A DNA stretch of 64,000 bases from Plectosphaerella cucumerina (lineage: Eukaryota > Ascomycota > Sordariomycetes > Glomerellales > Plectosphaerellaceae). The position numbers and the translations under genes were made by a program. Shown piece after piece: positions 20,688 through 31,604 of the stretch. The number at the start of each line of letters is the position of its first letter. Position 1 is the first letter of the stretch. The stretch spans positions 2,728,001-2,792,000 of the forward strand of contig JAGPXD010000001.1 in the NCBI GenBank assembly GCA_020746995.1. Direction: 5' to 3'. A model generated the notes under the pieces. It saw only the letters and a program-made list of their open reading frames with translations, was not told where the DNA came from and did not search any database.

Positions 20688-23667
20688 ATGTCCGACCACT
20701 CGCATCGCCCCTCCCGCGCCATGCGTGCCGAAAGGACCACGACATCCTGTGGCGAGTGTCGCCGCCGGAAGCAGAAGGTATGTTCCCGTTGTTGTCTTTC
20801 CGTTCCTCCCGTTGGTGTCTATGATTCCGGAGATCGTGTTCTTTGGGTGCCCTGTCGTGACGGACGAGGCTGGCATCGAAAAAGGGGTTCGAGGACTTTC
20901 CCCTATTCCCACCTCCGCCATCGTTGTACCGTGGCCAAGCCAGCAAGGCCAGGACGAACGCATCCGATGCAAACAGGGGTGTCGTGCCGTGCCTGAGAGC
21001 TGATCTGACACGTCTTTGCTGTAGTGCGACCAAAGACAGCCATGCGGAAACTGCGCGAGGCGGTTCCCCCAGCCACCATGCGAGTACAGAGTGACAAAGT
21101 GAGTAGTCCAGTCCCGTGGAAACTGTGCTGCATTCTCGTCAAGGCATTGCTGACCCAGGAATCACCCGGAAGGAGACGAACCTCGACCCCATCGCCGTCT
21201 GCGCTGCCCGTCTTTGACGTCTCAGTACACCTCGATCAGTACATGGACCAAGCCATCCCCGGCACGTACGATGCGCTCCTCGACGCACCGCAGCCGCCCT
21301 GGGCAAAGCGTACCGACGGAGAGGTCGTTAGGTGGTCAGGGATTGACCTCACAACCACCTACCCCGGGACCACGGCGAGTCTGCAGTGGGAGACGGGAGA
21401 AGGGGGCGGCGATGCCCACAGGGATAGGCTCGGGGGCGCCGGTCAGTCTGCGACGTGCGACAGGGACTGCAAGCTGCACTCAGAGGCCATCCACGATGCC
21501 CTCAAGCTGCTTGTGCACCACTACTCCATCCCCGACCGCTTCCTGGGCGAGCGTGCCGGCGGCGTCTGGAACCCTGCCAACGTCCACGACCTGCTCGCCT
21601 GGAACGTTCGGCCTGCCACGGGCATCCCGTGGCCCGTAGGCGGGCCGACCGACGACTTCCGGCATCTTCCCATGGCAGCGACGCGACACAACGGCGAGCT
21701 CCTGCGGATCTGTCAGCAGCACTCTCACGCACCATTTCCGATCCTCAGCGTCGCTGACCTGCTGCGAACAGACCTCAAGCTGCTCTGCCGCTTCAAGGCG
21801 TCGCTGGACGGCAACCCGGACAGCAACAGCCCCTACATCAGGCAGTATGTCCCCCACTGCATCCAGGACCCCATGCTGCTTCAGATCATCCTCTACACGT
21901 CGTCATGCTTCCTCAACGAGACGGGCCACGCACCACGCACCGTCATGATGGCCCACAAGGGCGAGGCTATCCGCATGCTCAACGAGCACCTGCGCTCCGG
22001 CCCGCGCCAGACGAGTGATTCGGCTATCGCAGGCGTCGTGCAGCTTATCGTGGATGAATGGTACTGGGGCGAGACGCAGGACCTGAGGGCGCACCTGAGG
22101 GGTCTGCGCGAGATGATCCGCCTCCGCGGCGGCTTCGCCCAGCTGGGGATGAGCGGTTTTCTGGCAAAGAATGCAATCACGTACGTGTCTTTCCATCTAG
22201 AAGCATCCTCCCCTACGTTGTCCGTGGTGAAGAAGAGGGCCGGGGCCTTGAGACTTTCGGGACCTGGCCTAGCCGTCCTCGGTCCCGAGACGAGGTCGGG
22301 GCTTCTCGGCCAACTTCCCGCGAGAAAAGCGGACAACGGACGTAGCTCCGATGCTGACCACCGGCAGTCACGATGTAGCCATCGCCTTAGCGCACGAGGC
22401 CCAGCCCTTTCTCCAGAACGGTCCCGAGTTTGAGTTTGAGGACCCCGTGGCCGTGCCCTTCAAGATAGCTCACAACACGCCCTTTGTGCGGGACTTGCCG
22501 TCCTTCAGCGACTGTGGCCGTTCGCTCGGCCTGCACCCCGCGACGGCTACCATGCTCGACGACATGCGCTTCCTCTTCAACGCCGTCCTGGCCCTACCCG
22601 TGGACCCAACCCCCCAGCAGCTGCGCAAGGTCCAGACCACCTGTCAGTGGGTTCACAACCGTCTGCTCGCCCTCAACCCCGTGTCCCCTGAGTCTCGCCA
22701 GGCCTCGCCAGGGCCGCAACGGTCACACGCTGCAGCTACAGGTGACGCGGGGCCAGGACTGAGCGTCAACCTGAACGGGCTGGAAGGGCCTGGGCGACTG
22801 CGCCGTCCGTCTGCGCCGACCTTGTCACGTGGGCCCAGCACGTCGCCCAGGCCTCCTTCTGCAGGCGACTCAAGGCGGAGCAGTGGTCCCAGCCACGAGC
22901 AGGCAGCGGCCTGGTACGATGTGGGCGAGGACGGCGGCGACGGCAGCCACAACACCAACACTAGCAAGGGCGGACAGTACCTGGGCGATCATCACGAGGA
23001 CGCCACCGGCGCGCGCCCTACGGGCTTGTCACCGGGGCTGGGGCGGGCGCGGACGACTTCTCCCGGCCAGGGCCATGGCCAGGGCGGCGGTGAGCAGGGC
23101 GTGGAACGCCCCGACTACATGTACCAGGTGGTGCGCCACGCAGCGCTCGTCTACTCTAGGGCGATCATGACCAGGACGCCGATTGGGTCTACGTGCACGA
23201 CGGACGAGTTCCTGGCCATCTGGACGACGACATGGCGGGTACCCCTGACGGCGTGGAAGGGTGCCAACGGCGTCTTCTACTGGGTGATGCTGGCGATCGC
23301 GCCAGCGTGCCACGGGACGGCGCACGCGCGGTTCGTTAAGAGCATGCTCATGATCTCGGCGCTTGGCCTGGGGCTGGACAACTGGGCGGTGGCCGTCGAG
23401 GCCGCCAGCGCCGGGCTGAGGGTGCAGAGGTGGTTGAGTCAGGGGAACGGCGCCGTCGAGACCGCACGCCGGCGGGCGGGCGACGGCGGCGGGGGAGGCG
23501 CGGGTAGCGGTGGTGATCAGGGGTCCGCCGCTGGCCCTGAAGGGTCCTCCTCGACGTCGTCGACGACGACGACTGGCCAGCGGAGGCCGGTTGCAGGCGC
23601 GGGCGCCACGGGAGGCGGCGAGGCGGTGGACAAGCACGGATATCACCAGCCGGACTGGCGAGCATGA
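20688..23667 (+). CDS. Zn(II)2Cys6 fungal transcription factor
   Basis: Model join(20688..20777, 21025..21098, 21173..22180, 22368..23667), 823 aa. The start is MSDHSHRPSRAMRAER. The binuclear zinc cluster is split by intron 1 exactly before its third Cys: CGECRRRKQK, then CDQRQPCGNCARRF and CEYR. The spacing C-x2-C-x6-C-x5-C-x2-C-x8-C fits the class. Intron 1 (247 bp) and intron 3 (22181-22367) have good sites. Intron 2 has two frame-preserving versions: GTGAGT at 21099 with an AAG acceptor at 21172, or GTGACA at 21091 with a CAG acceptor at 21158. The central part (residues ~150-450) resembles the fungal-specific regulatory domain (HCIQDPMLLQIILYTSSCF, LREMIRLRGGF). A disordered Ser/Pro/Gly linker and a hydrophobic segment (NGVFYWVMLAIAPACHG) follow. 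Targets are unknown. Confidence 0.88.
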
Positions 23668-24055
23668 GTTCAGGCGGGAGGGTGCTCAGGCAGGGCGTGC
23701 CGGCGGCCAGGCAGCTGCCTCTATCTGGCCGCAATGTGCGTAAATAGCAGCAGAGCAAGAGCAAAGCATGAAGCGGGAGTGGATATCTCTTCACCTATCC
23801 TTGATGGCTCTTGGACAAGGTCATGGGGGGGCAAGCAAACGTGAAGTGTGCGGTGCCGTGCGTCGCATAGAGCGCCAATTAGCCCACCACCACCTCTTCC
23901 TTCCCTCTCTCCCTCTCGCGGGCCGGCCGTGATTATCCTGGGGCACGTCGTGTTTCTCCAGCGGCTGTCGACAGGGGGTCGGTGAGCGGCAACGTCGGCG
24001 CTGGCAGGGTCCGAGGGTCTGTGTGTTTACCGCAAGAGGGGCGAGAGAGAGAACA

Positions 24056-24077
24056 GGGCTGGGCTGGGCTGGGGGGG
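24056..24077 (+). repeat. G-quadruplex-type GGGCT repeat
   Basis: Four G tracts separated by two-base CT loops (GGGCTGGGCTGGGCT, then a seven-G run) satisfy the simple G3+N1-7 rule for an intramolecular G-quadruplex on the plus strand. Confidence 0.6.
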
Positions 24078-26110
24078 CGGTCCGGAAGACGAGATGAACG
24101 GACGGCGGGCGAAAGAAGAGAAGCTGTACGAGTAAACTGCGACAAGAGGCGGGCGGGGGCCACGCGAGTAAGGCAGGGAAGACGGAATAGGGCGGACATG
24201 GATGGGACATGGTCGTGCTAGGGCTGCGACGTGGGCTCTTCGCTGTGAGGAGTAGGAGAGAGCATGTGAGATGAGAGGAATAGCATGACGATTCATGACT
24301 TGGGGTGATGCGTTTCAAAGGATGCCTGCCGAAGGCGTCGATGGAGGGGGTGCGCTTTCACTGTCTTCAAGGACGTGCGCTCTGATGGACAGGGCGTCTA
24401 GGGTTCAGGAGGGAAGAAAAGACCCTGAAAGGCAAGAGGCGGAAGCGCGGTTTCCTAGGCCACGAGTCCGAGTCCGATGTACGACAATGTCCAGGTGCTG
24501 TTGTGCAGTAGGCTGGCTCCCCCGTTGAACGGAGGCATGGGGATCCGAAGGGCTGGTGCGCGGTCAAGCAAGGCACTCGTGCTCCACCGGCTATGGAGGT
24601 ACGCGGCAGCAGACAAGATGCACAGTAAGCGGTGAAGATGAAGGAATGTTCGCATGAGTAAGAGAATTGCAGAAACAGGCGCGTTGCTGGGAAGAGAACC
24701 CCCCTAAGCCCCCAGCGAGAATAGCGCTAATGACAACATGCGATGCAACTTGGCCAAGGGAGGGATGGGGCGATAGCGAGACGGCCAGTCCTGCCTTGAT
24801 GTCTGGAGAGGGTCTGGATACAGGCAGCTCTGCATTTTGCGTTGCGCGTATCTCGTTTCGCCTCGACCTGAGGTAGAGGAGGTGAGGGGGAGCCCGCGAG
24901 CAAATTTGTTTGGCGACCAGAGAAACAAGCCCAACGTGCGTGCGCTCGAGATGGCGTCCTGTCCATGGGTAGCGCGAGCTGGGTACCGGGGGGCGTGAAG
25001 CATGCGCGCGTGAACAAGGTCGTGGACCTCGAGGCGTCTGTCGTCGTTGGGCGGTTCATCAGTGCGTGTGGTTCAGTCTGGCGGGTCCGGTGTCCAGTGC
25101 CCCCCCCCGCCCCGAGGCCCCTTTGCAAGATCGTCCAGCCCCAGTGTTTGAAATGCTTCTAGAAGGAATGCTTCTTCGGCAGAGTCGAACTCTAAATACT
25201 GGGGAAAGCTTCGTGGTCCACCTTTATGTGGGGGCGCCTCCGTTAGAGTGCTAGCGTGGGAATGGAGATACGTACCTCGACATTGGCCAGGTGCTTTTTC
25301 CCACTTCCCTTACCATTTCCATTCCCATTTCCACACCACCTATGCCACCCATGCTGTTAACTCCGCGGAAGGCAGGTTGATGCGCTGCCCTCCCGCAATG
25401 CTACACTGTCGCTTTGCCGGTCACCGGATCGCAGCTGATGACGGCGCTGTGACGGCGGCGTTTTCTCGCACACACACTCGCAGCGCCCCCCCTCGAATTG
25501 CCCCCCTCAGCTGGCCAGTCATCCCAAGACAGCACGAGCGCCAGCGCAGATCCCATCATGTCCCAAGGGTTGCCGTGCCGCCTTAGCTCCCCGGACAGCA
25601 GGCCGAGATATCAGGCTCACCCAAGACACGACGTTGACGGCGTCTACCACCCCCCCCTCCCCCCTGACAACTCAATGATAACGAGACGACTAGCAGGCAT
25701 GGCATAGTTGCGGTGAGCGAGCAAGCAGACAAGCAAGGAAACCTGTTCGCAAGCACGAGAGATGCTGGCATGGGCGCTGATACCACCCCCACAGCCTGAA
25801 GACAGCGAGAGCACGTCCTGTCCGACGGCCGCTGTGCCCGAATCGTCCCATGCTCGCCCTGGTGTTGTTGGCTTGGCACGCGCGCGCCCCCTCGTAGGGC
25901 AGTTAACACTCGACGTGTTTCATGCTGCCCAGGCTGCCATCTAAGCAAACACAACAGTTGCCTTGTCGGGGTGGGCAGCTGCAACCAGCCAGTCCAGCAC
26001 GTACCCACGAGCCAGGCGATGACGACGAAGGGGACTCTGGAAGGGGGTGCCAACGGCAACTATCAGACCGATGGCACACCGCACCGAGGAGGTCGTGGCA
26101 AGAAGAGGAA

Positions 26111-26125
26111 GGGGGGGGGGGGGGG
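26111..26125 (+). repeat. Poly-G run (15 G)
   Basis: Fifteen consecutive G residues. The exact length should be treated with caution because homopolymers are prone to sequencing error. Confidence 0.8.
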
Positions 26126-29100
26126 TTGAGGAAGCAAGGCCCAACGTTCTAGCGTGCTGCCGATGGAGCGTCAACCACGTTTTCCGGCCCTTGCAGCCCG
26201 GCACTGCTGGATGTTCCATCGCCATCGTGGCCAGCGCAACGCCGGGGGTGGGCTGGGCGTTATCGGCCGGGTTGCAGTACTTGATACATGTGACGCGGCG
26301 CGGCGGTGGAAAGGCTCGCAGCGCAAGTACACGATACCTGTGCATCGTCGCCCGGACCGGGGTCTTCGGAGAAGACAGCGCAGTGTCCAAAAGTCCAAAG
26401 GGGGGGGTCAATTGGCGGCGCGAGAGGGGGCGCTGGAATAGCATCCCGTCCATGATCAAGAAGGGCAAGAGGATCTCTTGTACTTGATTCATCATTCGCC
26501 AGCACGCTGGGGCGGGGACGGGGGGAAAACGGGCGGCGCATCATCGTGCGCCGGCAGCGCGAGGCGTGATGACTCGCGCTGCACGTGGATGTGGACGGGG
26601 GAGTTCGGAGCAGAAGGGGAGGGGTCGATTTGACGACGAGCCCTTCTGGCTGGCCAGCCAGGAGGGAGCCAGAAGGGAGCCAGAAGGGTTCGAGAGGCGA
26701 AATCGCGTGGTGATGTGACATGATGCGCCGGTAGAGGCGCCGCGGGTGGCGAAAGCAAATGTCAACCCTTCGAAATCTCCCCCCTGGCACACCGGCTCCG
26801 AAGGGACGGACGGACCGTTGGACGATCATCGCGGAGGAGAAGCCAGAAGAGGGGGGCGGGGGGGGGCGACATGCTTCTCGAAGCACCAGAAGGGTTTCTT
26901 CTCTCTCCGATGACGCCGTTCACGCACCCCTTATCCCCTAGAGCGATGGGATCAGCGGTCCCGCATCGAGATTCCGGTCCTGGGATGGGAGACGAACATG
27001 GCAGAAAAGCTTCTTCTACTGCCGCGCCAGCGAAAAGCAAAAATGCAAAAGACGAGACCAGGAGGTGGGTGTGGGACAAGACGAAGGCGTGACGGCCGGA
27101 CAGTTTGGGCCGTCCCCTTGACAGCTATAGCTGCTAACCTTCAAGTTGGCTTGGCGGCCCCTCGGTCTGACTTGACTGTGGTGGTCTGGTCTGTCCGCCT
27201 GCTGGGCGCTGGGGCCGTTGCCAAGACCCAAAGGAGACGAAGCTCTGAGCTTGGGTAGCGGCGATCTGCTAGGAGGCTCTCCTGGCTCTCCGTCTGCGGG
27301 AGCTTCGGCGGATGGGGAGGGGCACCGCGGCTGGATGTCACTTTTGCCGGCCGGAGCGGGGGAGAGAGCCCGACTTTTCCTCGGCGTTTCTGGGAGCCTC
27401 AAAGGAAAAAAAAAGGCCGCTAGCAACGGAAAAGGCGGCTGGTCGAGAAGACGTGATACTTGGTCTCCCACGCCACCCCCTGCAGATGCCCAGCTTCTCG
27501 AAGGTCCGGTCGAAGCAATGGAAGCCTTCTAGAAGGAAACCATGTGTCACGACCGTGCAGGTTGCAGGTTTTGGGAGGGGGTGGCTGTTCGCGTTCAGCG
27601 CCAATCCGGACAAGTTTCGCTGCGCTGACGATCCTTCCAGCAGGTACAGACCAGTGCCGGAGAGGGGGAGGGGAAGGGACGGTGTATAGGCTGCATGTGG
27701 TTTGGAGGAAACGGCGGCGGGGGGATTCGCTGCTTCGAGAGATGCGTGTCTTTTTTACATGGAGGGGGGGTTAAGAGGGGAGACTCGACGATACTTTGAC
27801 AAAGTACCCGGACAGGCTTCGGGGGGAAGTGCGTGGGCATGAAGCCTGAAGATGGCGAATTTGGGCCCAAACTGGGGTGTTTCGGGGGATGGTTCTGGCA
27901 GCCCGACCAATGCCGTGTTTTGCACTGTATCTTCACAGTAGGTACAGTACACTGGACGAATAGGCAAGGCCAATGACCCCGAAATACCGGGGACAATTCC
28001 GTGGCGGGCGCCGAAGTTCGGCATTCGTTCCCTGGGATTTCCTTGATCTTCTAGGGATCTTCAGGGTTGATTTACACGTGCATGCGCATGCGCGCCTTTC
28101 GAGTTGCCCCCCTCTCTTCTTTGTTCACAGGTTGGTTCCTCGAACGAATCCCCGTCATGCGGCCGTACTCGATGCTGCCCTGCCCCTTGCCTTGCCGTAC
28201 CGCTGAAGATACACGGGAGGGCCCTGCTCTGTCCGCACCCGCACCGCCTTGGCCGGACACTCTTCCGCCAGACAATGCCGCTCGCACCACCAACCAGGCA
28301 AGCCCCGAAATAGACAACAACGAAAGGTCGAGACCGCCACAGCCAGAGTCCAAGCTGGCCCAGAGGGCGAACAGGCAGCAATACGCAAAAGCACCACAAG
28401 CGAAAAAAAAGACCAAAGGACTCCACGCCGCGTCTCTTCGGCCCCGCGACCTCGCCCTCGCCTCGAGCCTCCTCCACCCCTCCTTGGATGCAAAAGCCAG
28501 CCCCGCCAGGTCCCCTTCATCCCAGGAGGCCCATCCCATCGCCCAGCTGTGAGACGACCCGACTGCGCTTCTGGGTAGCAGGACCACGCGGCCGCGCATA
28601 TGTCGGTGAACAGAGTCCCGGTCCCATCCATCCAACCAGGTCCAAGAAGGAAAAAGGGCCCGCCCCGTCGAGGAGCCGCGCAGGACACTAGAAGGTGTTC
28701 CGAACTTCCATCTGGTGTCGTCCCCGTTGCGCTATCGGAGGCCATTCCGAGTCCGCCACCGGGGGGGTTAAGGGTCTTTTCCCGGGGCTCAATGGGGGTG
28801 TCTAATGCTTCTCTTCGGGTCCCAAGTGGGGGCGACCTTTCAGCCCGAGACATTCGACCCAGAATCGGTCGAAGCTTAGCTTCTTCCTGAGGGGGTGTCG
28901 GCGTATTCGTACGACAAGGACGAAGATGGAGGGCATTCGAGAAACACTCGACCTCGCCAGAAGGATGCACGGAAGAACTCTGATGAGGACAGACTTTCGC
29001 CTTCCTCCTCCTCCTCCCGTTGAAAGGACCCAGCGGCCGGACGAGATGACCGTTCATTTGTGCCCGCGTGACAGGACAACGTCCAACCAGCGGTAGAGGT

Positions 29101-29164
29101 GAGACAATCACGGATTGGGGCTATCAAACACCAGCCACCCGCCTCTGCCCGGCACTGTCCGTCT

Positions 29165-29206
29165 CTGGCCTTGGAAAGCTGGCCTTGGAAAGTTGGCCTT
29201 GGAGAC
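29165..29206 (+). repeat. Three 14-bp direct repeats
   Basis: CTGGCCTTGGAAAG occurs twice in tandem. It is followed by a third copy with changes (TTGGCCTTGGAGAC). Confidence 0.8.
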
Positions 29207-29378
29207 GATGTGATCAACGCCCTCGCACGGACGACCGCTCGTGGACTCGTCCTGTGAGAAGAGGAGGGGAGGGGAAAGCCAGGACGATCACCACGCTTCT
29301 GCTTCTGTTTTTGTTCCCACCGCCATGATTCACCAATGACCTTGATTCCATTCCATCCCCACGACGTGAGACATGCAT

Positions 29379-29400
29379 CCAGCCAGCCAGCCAGCCAGCC
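29379..29400 (+). repeat. CCAG/AGCC tetranucleotide microsatellite
   Basis: About five and a half perfect CCAG units in noncoding DNA. Confidence 0.85.
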
Positions 29401-29968
29401 AAGCCTGGGGTAAAAAAAAGTACCAAGGCGCCCAGGCGCCGGGAGCAGACCGTCCGGACCGTCACCTGCTGCAAGGCTTGTTAAGCTTGAGCGCCTCGAG
29501 AACAGCTTCTCCGGCGGCTTCTTCCTTGTCCGTTTTTCGCCTTCCTCCCCATCGTCTCGTCGCCGTGAAAACGCCGAGAAATCGAAAATGTCACCCCCCG
29601 TGGCGACGAACCGTCGTAAAGAGGCAGGAATGCCATGTTTGCGCTTAGGGCAGAAAAATAAAGGCAGAAACCATTCCAGTCTACGAGTACCAAGGTAAAC
29701 TCCGTCCCCACGATGGGATAGCCTCTTCGGCGATAAGAGTGCGAGCCGGGCCTCCATTGGGCGGACATGTGCTTTGCCGCCGCACGCTTGCGCGCCCTCG
29801 CCCCTCCTCCCCCGGGGACCCGGCCGGGTCAGGGGCCCAGCGTAGCAGTGGCCGGTCGGTCAGGCTCGGGGCACCGAACTGCTAGGGGTTTAGATTCTCA
29901 GCCACCGGCCGGCCCTGATGCTGTGGCCTTGCTGCCCTTGCACCCACCCGACCTCGTAACACCAGCAC

Positions 29969-29990
29969 GGCGAGGCGAGGCGAGGCGAGG
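29969..29990 (+). repeat. GGCGA pentanucleotide microsatellite
   Basis: Four perfect GGCGA units plus two bases. Confidence 0.85.
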
Positions 29991-30532
29991 ACGGCACGGA
30001 GGGAGGGATGGATGGATTGTGGGTGTGATGCCATTGCGACCCTCCTCAGCCCACCGGTTAGATCCCTTTCGCTTCCCCGTAATGATACCGGAAAACCCCC
30101 TTTCCCAGAACCACCCCTTTCGACGCCGCGCCGAAATGACATGTTCGGACTTTGGTGGTGACTTTGGTGACTTGGGTACACGCGGCCAGACGATGGACTT
30201 GGGTTGTTTCAGTCTCTCTACAGGTCGGCCTCTCCGATGCACGCCTGCGGACGGGCCTGATCCCTCGCTCGCAAGGGGGGCAAGTATCCTGTATCCTGCA
30301 ACTCTGCGCTCTGATGTCGTTGGTGTTGTCGTGCTTCTGCGTCTGCTGCTAGGGGGTGGCAATACACCAACCAGCACAGCATCTGTTGTGGCGGTGAACC
30401 TCGCATTTCCTACCCATTCGGCCTGCCTGCACGGCTGCACCCCAGTTGGTTTGCCCGCCTCTGCCCGTCCGAAACCTCCCGGGCCACAGAGTCCGAAACC
30501 CGGCCTCGGCCGGCCGTGGGTATCACATCATC

Positions 30533-31324
30533 TCACAGCTTGCTGGCGCCCCCGGGCTGCGTGGCGGCGCGGATGCGCTCCAACCCCCCGCGAGTTCGGG
30601 CGTCCATCCCGGCGGCCGCAGGCCGTCCCGTCGACCGCTCGACAAAGACGTGCGTGAACTCGCCGACTGCCCTCACCGGCCCGACGCCCCTTTCGAAGAG
30701 GCCGATCTCGTAGGTGACGCTGGACCGGCCGAGGCTGTTGACGCGCAGGGCGAGCTCAGCCACGGCCGGGAAGGCGATGGAGGCAAAGTAGTCGCTGTGC
30801 GAGTGCACTACTATGCCGTACTGTGGCGACGACGACGGCTCAAGGCCGCAGTGCTCGATGAGGTAGGTGTTGACGACCGAGTCATACCTTTGACGCCGTG
30901 CGCCGGTGAGAAACGGCCGCCATATGGGGGACTTGAGGATGGGGGTGGTGGGCCACCCGCTGTGGGAACGGCTTTTTTGACTGACTCACAGGAAGTTGTA
31001 GATGGAATTGTTCATGTGCTGGTACATGTCGTTGTCGGCCCTACCCGAGGGAGCTCCATATCAGCTTGATGACTCGTTGAGTCTGGGGTCGTCGTCACGG
31101 GGGACGAACCATCGAGTCCGATACTCGAGGATGTAGGGGTAGTCCTCCCTCGTGCGTTTCTTGAGCTCGTGATGGGCCGCCATGAAGATCTGGGAGCTGG
31201 GTTGCTTTCTTGGTGCACTAGAGTAGCCAGGTGGATGAAGTTGTTGCGTTGCGACGAGGTCGACAACAGCCGAGAACTTGATGGTTAATACGGAGGAGCA
31301 GCCAACCAAAATGCCGAGGTCCAT
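30533..31324 (-). CDS. Hot-dog-fold acyl-CoA thioesterase with C-terminal peroxisomal signal (-SKL)
   Basis: Model complement(join(30533..30887, 30990..31040, 31110..31324)), 206 aa. The core pieces EDYPYILEYRTRW, then ADNDMYQHMNNSIYNFL and YDSVVNTYLIEHC, then HSHSDYFASIAFPAV match the 4-hydroxybenzoyl-CoA thioesterase family. The DND-x-HMNN segment is the usual active-site loop. The short middle exon (51 bp) is fixed by frame: donor GTTCGT at 31109 with a GGGTAG acceptor at 31041, and donor GTGAGT at 30989 with an AAG acceptor at 30888. The protein ends GGASKL-stop, a canonical PTS1 that predicts import into peroxisomes and hence hydrolysis of a peroxisomal acyl-CoA. The first ~45 residues (MDLGILVGCSSV...) are not conserved in my memory of the family, so the true start could differ. 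Confidence 0.85.
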
Positions 31325-31604
31325 TGAAGTGCACGGACCATGTGAGCGTCTTATCTTATCGCCCAGACAACATCCGACGAAAAGGGCATTCTGCCAACTT
31401 TGACCGCCAGAAATTCTGGCAGCACCTCACGATTGCTCACTGAAGCAGAAAGGGGCCAGGGTACAGCAACGACATCGCACAAAACGCCCGTGTCCTCTTC
31501 CGCGGACCATCGCTCCGTACGCAAAATCAAGTGCGTACATCTCAAGGCTGGCGGCCCTTCGTGTTCCCCTCGCGCACATCGCGCGGACCATTCCCAGGAT
31601 CATC
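31325..31604. promoter_or_regulatory. Shared divergent promoter of thioesterase and pseudouridine synthase genes
   Basis: 280 bp separates the two start codons, so both promoters and 5' leaders must overlap or abut here. No clear TATA element was found. Any shared control is inferred from spacing only. Confidence 0.6.

Larger units (their letters stand above)
23668..30532. other. 6.9-kb region with no supportable gene
   Basis: It lies between the Zn2Cys6 gene and the thioesterase gene. Many long frames exist because the DNA is GC-rich. None shows domain motifs or consistent splice signals. It contains several low-complexity stretches, listed separately: a G-quadruplex-like run at 24,056, a 15-G run at 26,111, 14-bp direct repeats at 29,165, an AGCC tract at 29,379 and a GGCGA tract at 29,969. 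Confidence 0.45.

Noticed and set aside
25170..25250. Possible tRNA T-loop (AGAGTTCGACTCT) on the minus strand
   Set aside because: The flanking sequence does not form acceptor or anticodon stems.
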